From Nitrospirota bacterium (GTDB lineage: Bacteria; Nitrospirota; Thermodesulfovibrionia; Thermodesulfovibrionales; JdFR-85): 13,251 bases of DNA. Within the stretch, counting starts at the first letter, position 1, and each line of letters opens with the position of its first letter. Under the pieces are notes generated by a model. That model did not search any database. It was given only the letters and a program-made list of their open reading frames with translations, and was not told the origin of the DNA. The translations under genes were made by a program, and so were the position numbers. Positions 1 through 7,394 of the stretch are shown in pieces. The stretch spans positions 1 through 13,251 of the forward strand of contig WFTX01000089.1 in NCBI GenBank assembly GCA_015485235.1, in the 5' to 3' direction.

Positions 1-1
1 A

Positions 2-175
2 GCCGGGAGACTGAAGGAGAGGTTTCCTGACAGGATACTCCAGATCTATGCCTTCGGCTCAAGGGTAAGGGGAGATCATGGGGAGTGGTCTGACCTTGAT
101 GTCCTGGTAATTGTAAAGGAAAAGGATCTTGAGATCCAGGACGAAATATTCAGCGCCTTTGCTGAGAAAAAATAA
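2..175 (+). CDS. Minimal nucleotidyltransferase (MNT-type), partial, early stop
   Basis: The reading frame is open from the window's left edge and ends at TAA 173-175, followed at once by TAG. The visible 57 residues contain the nucleotidyltransferase signature GS-x10-DxD: G19-S20 in the stretch AFGSRVRGD, then D31 and D33 in SDLDVLVIV. This is the metal-binding core of DNA polymerase beta-like minimal nucleotidyltransferases, which often pair with HEPN proteins as toxin-antitoxin modules. The frame stops only 24 residues after the second Asp. The usual following helix is present, but the later strand that carries the third acidic residue is missing. No continuation resembling the family was seen in the other two frames before the next gene. 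It could be a C-terminally truncated relic or a naturally short variant. The N-terminus lies outside the window. Confidence 0.75.
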   Translation, partial: AGRLKERFPDRILQIYAFGSRVRGDHGEWSDLDVLVIVKEKDLEIQDEIFSAFAEKK

Positions 176-215
176 TAGAGACGGGACTGTAGCCTGCAGC
201 AGGCAGAGCCCCCTC
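158..215 (-). terminator. Possible weak terminator between the nucleotidyltransferase and radical SAM genes
   Basis: The short gap between the two converging genes holds an inverted repeat, GCCTG-ctg-CAGGC on the minus strand, inside a longer imperfect pairing with GGG/CCC at its base. A T-rich run (TTATTTTTT) lies further along in the minus direction. The stem is short and the T-run does not abut it, so this is only a candidate end for the minus-strand radical SAM transcript. No other feature was seen here. Confidence 0.3.
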
Positions 216-219
216 TTCT

Positions 220-2181
220 TTAGCCCGAGGCAATCTCTTTCTTTCTGACTTCCCGGCCCAGGTCTTCTTCGCAGAGGGCCTTTATCCTTGAGAGCACTGC
301 AGAGGTCTCCATTATGTTCAGGACCTTTCTTATGCTGTTAAAGAGGAAACTGAGAACCCTTCCGGGCCTGTGATACCCCACCTCCACGGTCAGGACCGTT
401 TTTCCGTTCCTCTCTTCAAAGCGGATGTTCTTTCTGATCGGCATCAGGCTGTGCATCCTGAGGGAGATAAACCTCTCCCTCTCATATCCCGAGATCTCGC
501 CCTTTCCCTGGAGTTCAATTCCCCTTATCCTGTAGGACCATTCAAAGACGGCACCGGCCTTCATGAAGGGGGTTGTTATTGGCCTTATCTCCCTGAGGCC
601 GCTGATAAAGCGGGGCCAGTTTTCAGGGGCTGCCACGAAGGAGAAGACCCTCTCCACCGGCGCATCAATAACCACTGACCTTGAGGCAAGGGAGACAAAG
701 CCCTCTTCCCCGGGCTCTTCAGTCATCGGTGTCCTGTCAATCTTTCTCATAAGGTTTTCAACATGGGCGGGGATCCTGCCGAGGGTGCCGAGTTTGTCGA
801 CAATAAAGGAGCTGTTCATTATGAGCTTCATGGAAGAGAGTATATACCGCTTCTTGAAGTCATTCTCCAGGTTGATGATATCCTTCAGCTTGCCCATATA
901 GAAGCTGTGGTAGCAGTCAATGATCGCCCTGTCTATCTCCTCGAGGCTCATCTTCTCAGGCTTGATAACAGGGTCTATGAGATTGTACTTCCTGTAGTCC
1001 CTCACCTCAATAAAGGGCTCCAGTTCCCCGTACATATCCGCATAGGGCCAGGGGGCAAGGGCAAGGTAGTGGGCAAAGTCAGGATTATAGTGTTTTGAGA
1101 GTTCAAGGGTCCTCCTGATGGATTCCTCTGTCTCATGAGGGAACCCAAGGATGAAGCTGGTCTCGGTAATCATCCCGTGTTCATGGATGAGGTGCAATGC
1201 CTCCCGGCCTGTCTCAACCTTTATATCCTTCTTTATCAGGTCAAGGGTCTCCTGGTCCGTTGCCTCAACCCCTATGTATATATGAACGATTCCTGCCTTT
1301 CTGTACTTCCAGAGTATATCACGGTCCCTCAGGATATCCTCGGCCCTGGTCTCCATCAGGATATATATCCCTAAGTCTCTCTCTATCAGGAGGTCAAGAA
1401 GGCTTTCCCACCTCGTCCTGTCACTTGTGGGATACTCATCGGTTATCAGAAATACATTCACCCCGTACCGGCTCTGGAGATGCTCCATCTCCTGCACGAC
1501 ACTTTCGGGCCTCCTTGCCCTCCAGGACTGATGCCAGAACTTCTGCTGGGAGCAGAAGGTACAGTCATGGCTGCATCCCCTGGAGGTGCTCACTGCACCA
1601 AGCCTGCTCCGGGGTATCACGAAGTAGCGATAGTCCTTCCATTCAATAAGGTCCCATGCAGGCCGGAGTGTATCAAGGTCCTCAATGAAGGGGCGTGAAG
1701 GGGTGGCCACGATTTTGTGGCCCATCCTGTATGCAATACCCCTGACATCAGTGAGGGGCCGGTCATCATTTATGCTCACGAGGAGTTCCCTCAGGGTCTC
1801 CTCCCCTTCGCCGCGGACAACATAGTCCACGCAAGACTCCCTGAGCATCTCTCTGTACATGAAGGTTGGGTGCACCCCGCCGATGATCGTGATGATCCCG
1901 GGATTCACCCTCTTTGCCGTTCTCAGGACCTCAATTGCATCAGGGGCCGTGGAGGTGATGGCAGTGGTTGCAACAAAGTCCGGCTGTGTCTCTTCTATCA
2001 CCCGCTCAATCTCCTCGTGACTGCTGTCCCTGGTCATTGCATCAAAGATGACCGGCTCGAACCCGGCTTCACGAACAGCACCGCCAAGATATGCAAAGGT
2101 GAGGGGGATCCAGCGGCCGGCAACCTCCACCACTCCGCAGTGATAGGGAGGGGTGATGAAGAGAATCCTCTTTCCTTTCAT
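220..2181 (-). CDS. BchE-like cobalamin/radical SAM enzyme fused to a C-terminal SRPBCC domain
   Basis: The product is 653 aa. Residues about 1-150 form a B12-binding Rossmann-like domain: the opening KRILFITPPYHCGVVEVAG and the block FDAMT resemble BchE, the anaerobic Mg-protoporphyrin monomethyl ester cyclase. Residues about 190-430 form the radical SAM barrel with the [4Fe-4S] motif C203-x3-C207-x2-C210 (RGCSHDCTFCSQ), followed by TDEYPT and YIGVEAT, also BchE-like. Residues about 502-640 (from SVVIDAPVERVFSFV) look like an SRPBCC/START-type domain, which normally encloses a hydrophobic ligand. ATG 2181 was chosen because GGAGG sits 6 nt upstream and the protein then begins directly at the first beta strand. 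In-frame ATGs at 2193 and 2256 lack this. The B12-dependent radical chemistry is known for the family. The substrate is unknown: no other pigment-biosynthesis gene is present, so a true BchE role is unlikely. A lipid or other hydrophobic substrate is inferred from the fused domain. Confidence 0.88.
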   Translation of the reverse strand: MKGKRILFITPPYHCGVVEVAGRWIPLTFAYLGGAVREAGFEPVIFDAMTRDSSHEEIERVIEETQPDFVATTAITSTAPDAIEVLRTAKRVNPGIITIIGGVHPTFMYREMLRESCVDYVVRGEGEETLRELLVSINDDRPLTDVRGIAYRMGHKIVATPSRPFIEDLDTLRPAWDLIEWKDYRYFVIPRSRLGAVSTSRGCSHDCTFCSQQKFWHQSWRARRPESVVQEMEHLQSRYGVNVFLITDEYPTSDRTRWESLLDLLIERDLGIYILMETRAEDILRDRDILWKYRKAGIVHIYIGVEATDQETLDLIKKDIKVETGREALHLIHEHGMITETSFILGFPHETEESIRRTLELSKHYNPDFAHYLALAPWPYADMYGELEPFIEVRDYRKYNLIDPVIKPEKMSLEEIDRAIIDCYHSFYMGKLKDIINLENDFKKRYILSSMKLIMNSSFIVDKLGTLGRIPAHVENLMRKIDRTPMTEEPGEEGFVSLASRSVVIDAPVERVFSFVAAPENWPRFISGLREIRPITTPFMKAGAVFEWSYRIRGIELQGKGEISGYERERFISLRMHSLMPIRKNIRFEERNGKTVLTVEVGYHRPGRVLSFLFNSIRKVLNIMETSAVLSRIKALCEEDLGREVRKKEIASG

Positions 2182-2300
2182 GTCTGCCTCCATTGAAAGC
2201 TTGTTAATTCCGACATCTGCTAAAACGCCCTGTTCTGGCTGTAACGCGGGTTTCAACGTATTTTAAATATAACATATGGGCGGTTCTTCTGTATAATAGA

Positions 2301-2327
2301 TAAAAATATCTGATAATCATATTTTTA
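2301..2327. repeat. AT-rich dyad, possible operator
   Basis: A perfect 9-bp inverted repeat, TAAAAATAT-N9-ATATTTTTA, lies in the divergent intergenic region, centred near position 2314. It is about 67 bp upstream of the predicted kinase transcription start and just downstream of the candidate start for the divergent gene. It could bind a regulator. There is no direct evidence, and AT-rich DNA yields such dyads by chance more often. Confidence 0.35.
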
Positions 2328-2328
2328 G

Positions 2329-2358
2329 ATTTTATTGTAATTTTCTTTACATCGTCAA
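2329..2358 (-). promoter_or_regulatory. Candidate sigma-70 promoter for the radical SAM gene
   Basis: On the minus strand, TTGACG (2358-2353) and TAAAAT (2334-2329) are separated by 18 bp and point towards the radical SAM gene. Each hexamer matches the consensus at 5 of 6 positions. The -35 box overlaps the spacer of the divergent kinase promoter, so the two promoters would compete for RNA polymerase. The implied leader is about 140 nt. The region is AT-rich, so chance matches are possible. Confidence 0.35.
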
Positions 2359-2374
2359 GGTACTGTGATATGAT
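2346..2374 (+). promoter_or_regulatory. Strong sigma-70 promoter with extended -10, driving the kinase
   Basis: TTTACA (2346-2351), a 17-bp spacer and TATGAT (2369-2374) each match consensus at 5 of 6 positions. TG-A precedes the -10, giving the extended form TGATATGAT. The predicted transcription start is about 2381, only 2 nt before the ATG at 2383. No Shine-Dalgarno sequence is visible, so the transcript is predicted to be leaderless. An in-frame TGA at 2371-2373 rules out any longer reading frame. Confidence 0.7.
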
Positions 2375-2382
2375 GTAAGTGT

Positions 2383-4437
2383 ATGAAACTCAAGGTGGGA
2401 TTACTCCTTTTTCTGCTCCTTCTTATAGGGATTATTGTAACCCTCAATATCTTCTTCCAGCAGAACTACCAGGCGGAGATGGCCGATCAGTTCAATCGGC
2501 AGCAGCTCCTGATAGCCAAGACAGTGGCATCTGCCATTCATGGGTCGATCGAGCATATCGAGGAGGAGCTGATCGCCCTCTCAAGGCTCCTTGCAGAGAG
2601 GGGTTTTGCCCGTGAAGGGTTTGATCTCTTCATAAAATCGGCCTTTGCAGAGATAGAGGAAGAGATAGGGATCAGCCTTATGGTTGTAAACAGCAAAGAG
2701 GAAATAGTCTTCCGCACGCCAGGAAACGGCGATGACTGGGCAGCCGAACTCCGGAAGTTCATACAGAAGGGCAGGAAACTCGGGAAGGGAACGGCCTACT
2801 TTCATGAGGATATAACCTCTCTCAGGAAGATCTGGATCATTGTGCCCATCTACAGGGGGGAAGAATGGACGGGGTGCCTGATTGCGGCAATAAGCCTGGA
2901 TGACATCTCAAAGAAGTATCTGAGCCCCATCAAGTCCGGCCAGAGGGGATATGCCTGGATGATAGACAGCAGCGGGACCCTGCTGTATCATCCGACCCAG
3001 CCTGACATGATCGGCAAGAACATCTATAACGCTGACAAGACCTGTTTCGGCTGTCATAAGTCCTTCAAGGCGGAGAAACAGATCCTTGGTGCTCCGGAAG
3101 TGGGATTCCAGTCCTATGTCGCTCCCCAGGGGGAGGACAAACTGGTCGCCTTCTCAAGGGTGAAGATCGCTCAGCTTGACTGGATAGTCTGCGTCTCCAT
3201 CCCCTATTCCGAGGTAACGGCAAGCATTGCTAACAGCATGAGGCTCCACTCACTGCTCCTTCTCTCTGTTTTTATAGCCACATTCGTCGCCGCCTTTGTG
3301 ATAATCATGATAAACCGGCAGCGCATCAAGGCAGAGGAGAAGGCCATATATTCGGACAAGATCAGGGAATACGCCACAGAACTTGAAAATATCGTCCAGG
3401 AAAGGACAAAGGAACTGGGGAGTGAGAAGGAGAAGCTGGATGCAATAGTCAGTTCCATTGAGGCAGGCCTGGCAATTGTTGACGGTGATGGAAGACTGGT
3501 CTGGATCAACAGGGTGTTCAGTGAATGGCTTTCTGAAGAAAAGAGGGGCTCCCTGACGATAGGAAATCTCTTCACTGACGGACAGAACGATTCTCTTGTT
3601 GAGATGGTCATTGATAACCAGTTCATCCGGGAGGTCTCATATCATGATTTCGGGAGGAAGAGGGGATACTTCCAGATTGTTGCAAGGCCCATCCATCCGC
3701 CGGAGGGAGAGCCCCAGATACTGCTCCTGCTTCAGGACGTGACGGAGATAAAGAAGGCGGAAGAGCAGCTTATGCAGTCGGAAAAACTCACCGCCCTCGC
3801 ACGGCTCTCTGCCGGTGTTGCCCACGAGATCGGCAACCCTCTCACATCAATCTCCTCCTATGTCCAGATACTCAAGGAGATGGATCAGGATGAGTTCACA
3901 AAGGAGTCCCTTGAGACCATCTCACGCCATATAGGACGGATCGGGACTATAGTGAGACAGATGTCGAACTTTGCCAAGATCCAGGCGGAAAACATGGGGA
4001 CCCATCAGGTCGCTGACCTGATAAAGACCACGGTGGACCTTGTAAGGTACGACAAAAGGACCAGCATGGTCAGGATACATACCGATATAAACGGCGACCT
4101 TCCTGATATCCGTGTGGACGGGAACCAGATCGTCCAGGTCTTTGTGAACCTGATACTGAATGCGGCGGATGCCATGCCTGGCGGTGGAGACCTCCGGATA
4201 ACCGCTGCCAAGCTTAACGGGATGGTGGAAGTTGTCTTCAGCGATACCGGGCACGGGATCGAGAAGGAGAATCTTGACAGGATCTTTGATCCCTTCTTCA
4301 CGACCAAGGACAGGGGGACCGGTCTGGGGCTTGCCGTCAGTTACACGATCATCAAGAGTTTCGGCGGGGACATACTGGTTGAGAGCACCCCCGGAAGGGG
4401 AACAACTTTCAGAGTGAGGTTACCAAGCCATGGATGA
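2383..4437 (+). CDS. Membrane sensor histidine kinase with CxxCH heme c motif in the periplasmic Cache domain
   Basis: The product is 684 aa. TM1 is about residues 5-25. The periplasmic Cache-like sensor spans about 26-285 and includes the Cache hallmark GYAWMIDSSGTLLYHP. Directly after it comes C221-F-G-C224-H225, a canonical c-type heme attachment motif on the side where cytochrome c maturation occurs. TM2 is about 288-310, followed by a coiled-coil linker. A cytoplasmic PAS domain covers about 352-456. The HisKA dimerisation domain has phosphoacceptor H481 in GVAHEIGNPLTSI. The HATPase domain has N-box N589/N593, D621-TGHGI, FDPFFTTK and G645-TGLGL. The C-terminal half is NtrB/AtoS-like and complete. 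It overlaps the regulator gene by 8 nt (ATGGATGA), so the two should be cotranslated. The covalent heme suggests redox or gas sensing. Heme attachment is inferred from the motif only. Confidence 0.93.
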   Translation: MKLKVGLLLFLLLLIGIIVTLNIFFQQNYQAEMADQFNRQQLLIAKTVASAIHGSIEHIEEELIALSRLLAERGFAREGFDLFIKSAFAEIEEEIGISLMVVNSKEEIVFRTPGNGDDWAAELRKFIQKGRKLGKGTAYFHEDITSLRKIWIIVPIYRGEEWTGCLIAAISLDDISKKYLSPIKSGQRGYAWMIDSSGTLLYHPTQPDMIGKNIYNADKTCFGCHKSFKAEKQILGAPEVGFQSYVAPQGEDKLVAFSRVKIAQLDWIVCVSIPYSEVTASIANSMRLHSLLLLSVFIATFVAAFVIIMINRQRIKAEEKAIYSDKIREYATELENIVQERTKELGSEKEKLDAIVSSIEAGLAIVDGDGRLVWINRVFSEWLSEEKRGSLTIGNLFTDGQNDSLVEMVIDNQFIREVSYHDFGRKRGYFQIVARPIHPPEGEPQILLLLQDVTEIKKAEEQLMQSEKLTALARLSAGVAHEIGNPLTSISSYVQILKEMDQDEFTKESLETISRHIGRIGTIVRQMSNFAKIQAENMGTHQVADLIKTTVDLVRYDKRTSMVRIHTDINGDLPDIRVDGNQIVQVFVNLILNAADAMPGGGDLRITAAKLNGMVEVVFSDTGHGIEKENLDRIFDPFFTTKDRGTGLGLAVSYTIIKSFGGDILVESTPGRGTTFRVRLPSHG

Positions 4438-5830
4438 ACAGAAGAGCCGGAAAGGAAGTAGCGGGAAGCAGAAAAGAGCCACTGTCCTGGTTGTGGATGA
4501 TGAGAGGGACATCTGCAGGGCCCTTGAGTTCATACTGAGCCGGGACGGCTATCTTGTGGATACCGCCCGGTCCGGGAGTGAGGCCCTCGGGATGGTTGAA
4601 AAGAAGGTCTATGACCTCGTTCTTACAGATCTGAAGATGGAGGGGATGGACGGCCTCAGTCTTCTTGAGGAGATAAAGAAGATCGATCCTGCCACCATCG
4701 TCATCATAATGACCGCCTATGCCTCGGTGGAGAGCGCTGTTGAGGCGATGAAGAAGGGAGCGGCCGACTATATAGTGAAGCCCTTTGTTAATGAAGATGT
4801 TAAGCTGACCGTCCGGAGGCTCCTTGAACACAAGAAGCTCAAGGTGGAAAACCTTGCCCTCCGCCGCCAGATCGCACAGCATATTGGCTGTTCCGAATTC
4901 ATCGGGGACTCACCCCAGATAAGGAGGATATTCGATCTCCTGGAAAAGGTTATCCCCACAAGGAGCAATATCCTCCTCCTCGGGGAGAGCGGGACCGGCA
5001 AGGGGATGATAGCCGAGATAATCCACTGTAGCAGCCCGCGCAGCGATGGGGCCTTCATGTCCATCAACTGCTCCGCCATCCCGGAAACCCTCCTTGAGTC
5101 GGAACTCTTCGGATACAGAAAGGGCGCATTCACCGGGGCATCCTCGGACAAGCTCGGCCTCATAGTGCTTGCAGATCAGGGGACATTGTTCCTTGACGAG
5201 ATCGGGGACATGCCCCTCTCACTCCAGGCAAAGATACTGAAGGTGATCGAGACGGGCGAGGTCTTCCCACTGGGAGACAAGAAGCCGGTCCAGACGGATG
5301 TAAGGATCATAGCAGCAACCAACAGGAACCTGACCGAACTTGTGGAAGAAGGAAAGTTCCGGGAAGACCTCTACTACAGGCTCAATGTGATTGAGCTCAC
5401 CATCCCTCCCCTCAGGGAACGGCCTGAAGACATACCTCTCCTGACCCGCCATTTCATAAGGGAATTCAGCATGGAAAACTCCAAGAGGCTGAACGGGATA
5501 AGTGACGAGGCGATGGAGATCCTCCTTGAATATCCATGGTACGGAAATGTCCGTGAGCTCAGGAATGTGATTGAACGGGCGGTCATACTCGCCGACGGGG
5601 AGGTGATCCTGCCCAAGGACCTTCCCTCAAAGGTGAGGCATCCCGTAAAGAAGACATCAGCCAGCCTCAAGGACCTGGTAAACCAGTACGAGCGGAAGAT
5701 CATCCTGGAACGGCTTTCAGAGCTTAACTGGGACAAGGAGGAAGCAGCCCGCCACCTGGGGATAGACCTTGCAACCCTCTACAGGAAGATCAAGAGGCTC
5801 GGCATAGAGACAGGAGGAAGGAGACATTAG
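4430..5830 (+). CDS. NtrC-family sigma-54 response regulator
   Basis: The product is 466 aa, the usual length for an NtrC/ZraR/AtoC-type activator. The receiver domain spans about residues 18-135, with the acidic pocket VVDDE, phosphoacceptor D67 (LVLTDLKM) and a conserved KPF. The AAA+ domain spans about 160-390. It has Walker A G185-ESGTGK191, the sigma-54 contact loop GAFTGA at 232-237 (intact), Walker B LFLDEIGD and the arginine-containing PPLRERPEDIP. A Fis-type helix-turn-helix lies at the C-terminus (DKEEAARHLGIDLATLYRKIKRLG). The start codon overlaps the kinase stop, implying translational coupling. It is expected to bind upstream enhancer dyads and open sigma-54 promoters when phosphorylated. 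The likely target in this window is the redox operon starting at 9738. Confidence 0.95.
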   Translation: MDEQKSRKGSSGKQKRATVLVVDDERDICRALEFILSRDGYLVDTARSGSEALGMVEKKVYDLVLTDLKMEGMDGLSLLEEIKKIDPATIVIIMTAYASVESAVEAMKKGAADYIVKPFVNEDVKLTVRRLLEHKKLKVENLALRRQIAQHIGCSEFIGDSPQIRRIFDLLEKVIPTRSNILLLGESGTGKGMIAEIIHCSSPRSDGAFMSINCSAIPETLLESELFGYRKGAFTGASSDKLGLIVLADQGTLFLDEIGDMPLSLQAKILKVIETGEVFPLGDKKPVQTDVRIIAATNRNLTELVEEGKFREDLYYRLNVIELTIPPLRERPEDIPLLTRHFIREFSMENSKRLNGISDEAMEILLEYPWYGNVRELRNVIERAVILADGEVILPKDLPSKVRHPVKKTSASLKDLVNQYERKIILERLSELNWDKEEAARHLGIDLATLYRKIKRLGIETGGRRH

Positions 5831-5869
5831 AGAGAGGAGGCCCCGGTCGTTCCAGGACCTCCCCTCTCT
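5831..5869 (+). terminator. Hairpin directly after the regulator gene
   Basis: A GC-rich inverted repeat starts right after the stop codon. AGAGAGG-AGGCC pairs with GGaCCT-cc-CCTCTCT, giving about 12 bp with small bulges. No T-run follows, so it may act as a mRNA 3' end stabiliser or a Rho-assisted stop rather than a classical intrinsic terminator. Confidence 0.45.
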
Positions 5870-5941
5870 GAGTTCACCATACTGTCTGTATCTGGTTATC
5901 AAGTTATTCAGCCTCAACCTGCTCTCTACTCACTACACGCT

Positions 5942-5975
5942 ACAGGCTATCTTTTCAGCCCTGACCTGTTTTTCT
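5942..5975 (+). terminator. Weak hairpin with T-run between convergent operons
   Basis: ACAGG (5942-5946) pairs with CCTGT (5965-5969), and the plus strand then runs TTTTTCT. The stem is only 5 bp and the loop is long, so this is a weak intrinsic terminator candidate for the kinase/regulator transcript. It touches the stop codon of the convergent cytochrome gene. Nothing else was recognised between 5870 and 5973. Confidence 0.3.
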
Positions 5976-6612
5976 ATCTGCCAGCCATCCCGGGATGACA
6001 GCCGGCACAGCCGTCAGTTGAGAAGGCGGTCTCGCCGTTATGACACTTCCCGCAGAAACCTCCCTGATAGATACCATCCATGGTTATTCCGGAGCCACCC
6101 CTTTCCAGGGAGAATGTCTCCGGATGGCACTCGGAGCACCCGAACATGGAGGCATGGGACTGATGGCTGAAGGATACCCCTGTTGCGCCTTCTCCCATCT
6201 GGATCGGGCCTTTCGGCTTAAGGTATTCCGACGCCTTCTGCAGTTCTTCAGGAAAGCGTCTCTCCCCCTTCACGCCTGTATGGCAGCGGGCACACTGGGT
6301 ATCAGAGGAAAAGGCCATCTCCCCGTTATGGCATGCGCCGCAGTACTTTCCTTCATAGAGGGCCTTCATTGTAAAATCCCCCGCCTTTTCAGCAGTCCCC
6401 TTCTTCATCTCGAAGATCCCGTTATGACACGTCACACATCCGAAACCCAGTTCACCGGTATGTACCACATGGCTGAAAAGCACTGACTTCACAGGCCTGG
6501 TAAAGAGGATGTCACCGCCGTAGAACTTATCCTCCTCTCCTGTAGCAGAAAGTGAGAGAGCCAGAATCATGGTAATACTTGCAAAGAAAATGATCAACCT
6601 TCTTCCTTTCAT
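5974..6612 (-). CDS. Periplasmic hexaheme cytochrome c (two c7-like triheme units)
   Basis: The product is 212 aa with an N-terminal signal sequence (basic MKGRR, then a hydrophobic stretch to about residue 23). Six CxxCH heme motifs start at C59, C91, C107, C159, C187 and C202. They form two repeats of the same pattern: FSHxxH, then CxxCH, then CG(A/K)CHNGExAFS, then CxxCH. This matches two tandem triheme c7-type domains with bis-His ligation. AAAGG/GGTGG lies upstream of the ATG, and the gene follows the FeS gene by 15 bp as the last member of the operon. It should take electrons from the ferredoxin/NrfD module or feed electrons to it. Its place resembles the cytochrome subunit of Cbc-type or Dsr-type membrane complexes. 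The partner cytochrome or final acceptor cannot be read from the sequence. Confidence 0.93.
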   Translation of the reverse strand: MKGRRLIIFFASITMILALSLSATGEEDKFYGGDILFTRPVKSVLFSHVVHTGELGFGCVTCHNGIFEMKKGTAEKAGDFTMKALYEGKYCGACHNGEMAFSSDTQCARCHTGVKGERRFPEELQKASEYLKPKGPIQMGEGATGVSFSHQSHASMFGCSECHPETFSLERGGSGITMDGIYQGGFCGKCHNGETAFSTDGCAGCHPGMAGR

Positions 6613-6627
6613 TGTGACACCACCTTT

Positions 6628-7380
6628 CTATCCCTTAGTGTAAAAGACATTCGGTTTTGTTCCTGCCTCCGGCCTCAGAACCCAGACGGGCTTCTGAATC
6701 TGATGAACCATCTGGAAGACCTCACTTTCAGGATCAGAGAGATCGCCGAAGACCCTTACACCGGCAGGGCAGGCAGCAGCACAGGCCGTGAGGCTCTCGC
6801 CTTTTGTGAGCCTCGTGTCGTAACAGAATACGCACTTGTCAATGGCATGGCGTTCTTCATTGAAGTACCGGGCATCGTAGGGACAGGCCTCAACGCAGGT
6901 CTTACAGCCTATGCACTTGTACTCCCGCATGAGGATTATCCCTGTTTTCCTGTCCTTGTATGTCGCCTTTGTAGGACATGCCCTCACGCAGGGAGGGTTG
7001 TTGCACTGGTTGCAGAGTACCGGAATGAACTCCCTCTTCTGGCCAATGGCATCAGGGACGAACCTCTCCAGGATGGTGGTCCTGTAGCCGTATTCAGCGA
7101 CATGATTCGTCTCCCTGCAGGCCTCCACGCATCTTTCGCAGTCTATACACCGGTCCTGCCTGATCACCATGCTGTAGTGGGGCTTGTAGGGATACTCCTC
7201 TGCATATCTCTCCGGTGAGGCAAAGACATCACCAAACCTGGAGACAAAGGACAGCACCGTCCCCCCGGCGAATACTCCTGTCAGGGCAAGTCCCATCTTC
7301 AGAAACTCCCGTCTCTCTTCATCCGGGACGGTCTCTACAGGTTCTCTTTTCAGTCCGTTCAGATCAATCCTGAATCCCAT
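6628..7380 (-). CDS. Tat-exported ferredoxin subunit with four [4Fe-4S] clusters (DsrO/HybA/NrfC-like)
   Basis: The product is 250 aa. A twin-arginine motif, R23-R24-EFLK, precedes a hydrophobic segment (about 29-47), so it is likely exported folded and perhaps membrane-anchored. Sixteen cysteines fall into four cluster motifs: C78/81/84/88, C123/126/131/135, C156/159/162/166 and C183/186/200/204. This is the standard layout of the electron-transfer subunit that partners NrfD-like proteins. Start choice: ATG 7380 has AGGAGG 6 nt upstream. An ATG at 7395 overlaps the NrfD stop as TGATG, but its own first codons are that Shine-Dalgarno sequence, so 7380 is preferred. The gene lies between the NrfD and hexaheme genes, as expected for one electron wire. 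Confidence 0.92.
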   Translation of the reverse strand: MGFRIDLNGLKREPVETVPDEERREFLKMGLALTGVFAGGTVLSFVSRFGDVFASPERYAEEYPYKPHYSMVIRQDRCIDCERCVEACRETNHVAEYGYRTTILERFVPDAIGQKREFIPVLCNQCNNPPCVRACPTKATYKDRKTGIILMREYKCIGCKTCVEACPYDARYFNEERHAIDKCVFCYDTRLTKGESLTACAAACPAGVRVFGDLSDPESEVFQMVHQIQKPVWVLRPEAGTKPNVFYTKG

Positions 7381-7394
7381 TTTCCACCTCCTCA

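Noticed and set aside
763..1098. 111-codon plus-strand frame inside the radical SAM gene
   Set aside because: It is antisense to a confidently identified gene, with no domain and no ribosome binding site.
2182..2320. Cobalamin riboswitch in the long leader of the B12-dependent radical SAM gene
   Set aside because: A stretch like AGCCAGAACAGGGC recalls the B12 box only loosely, and the conserved core helices are not recognisable in about 140 nt.
2524..2542. TGGCATCTGCC in the kinase coding region as a sigma-54 site
   Set aside because: No GC at the correct distance, and it lies inside a gene.
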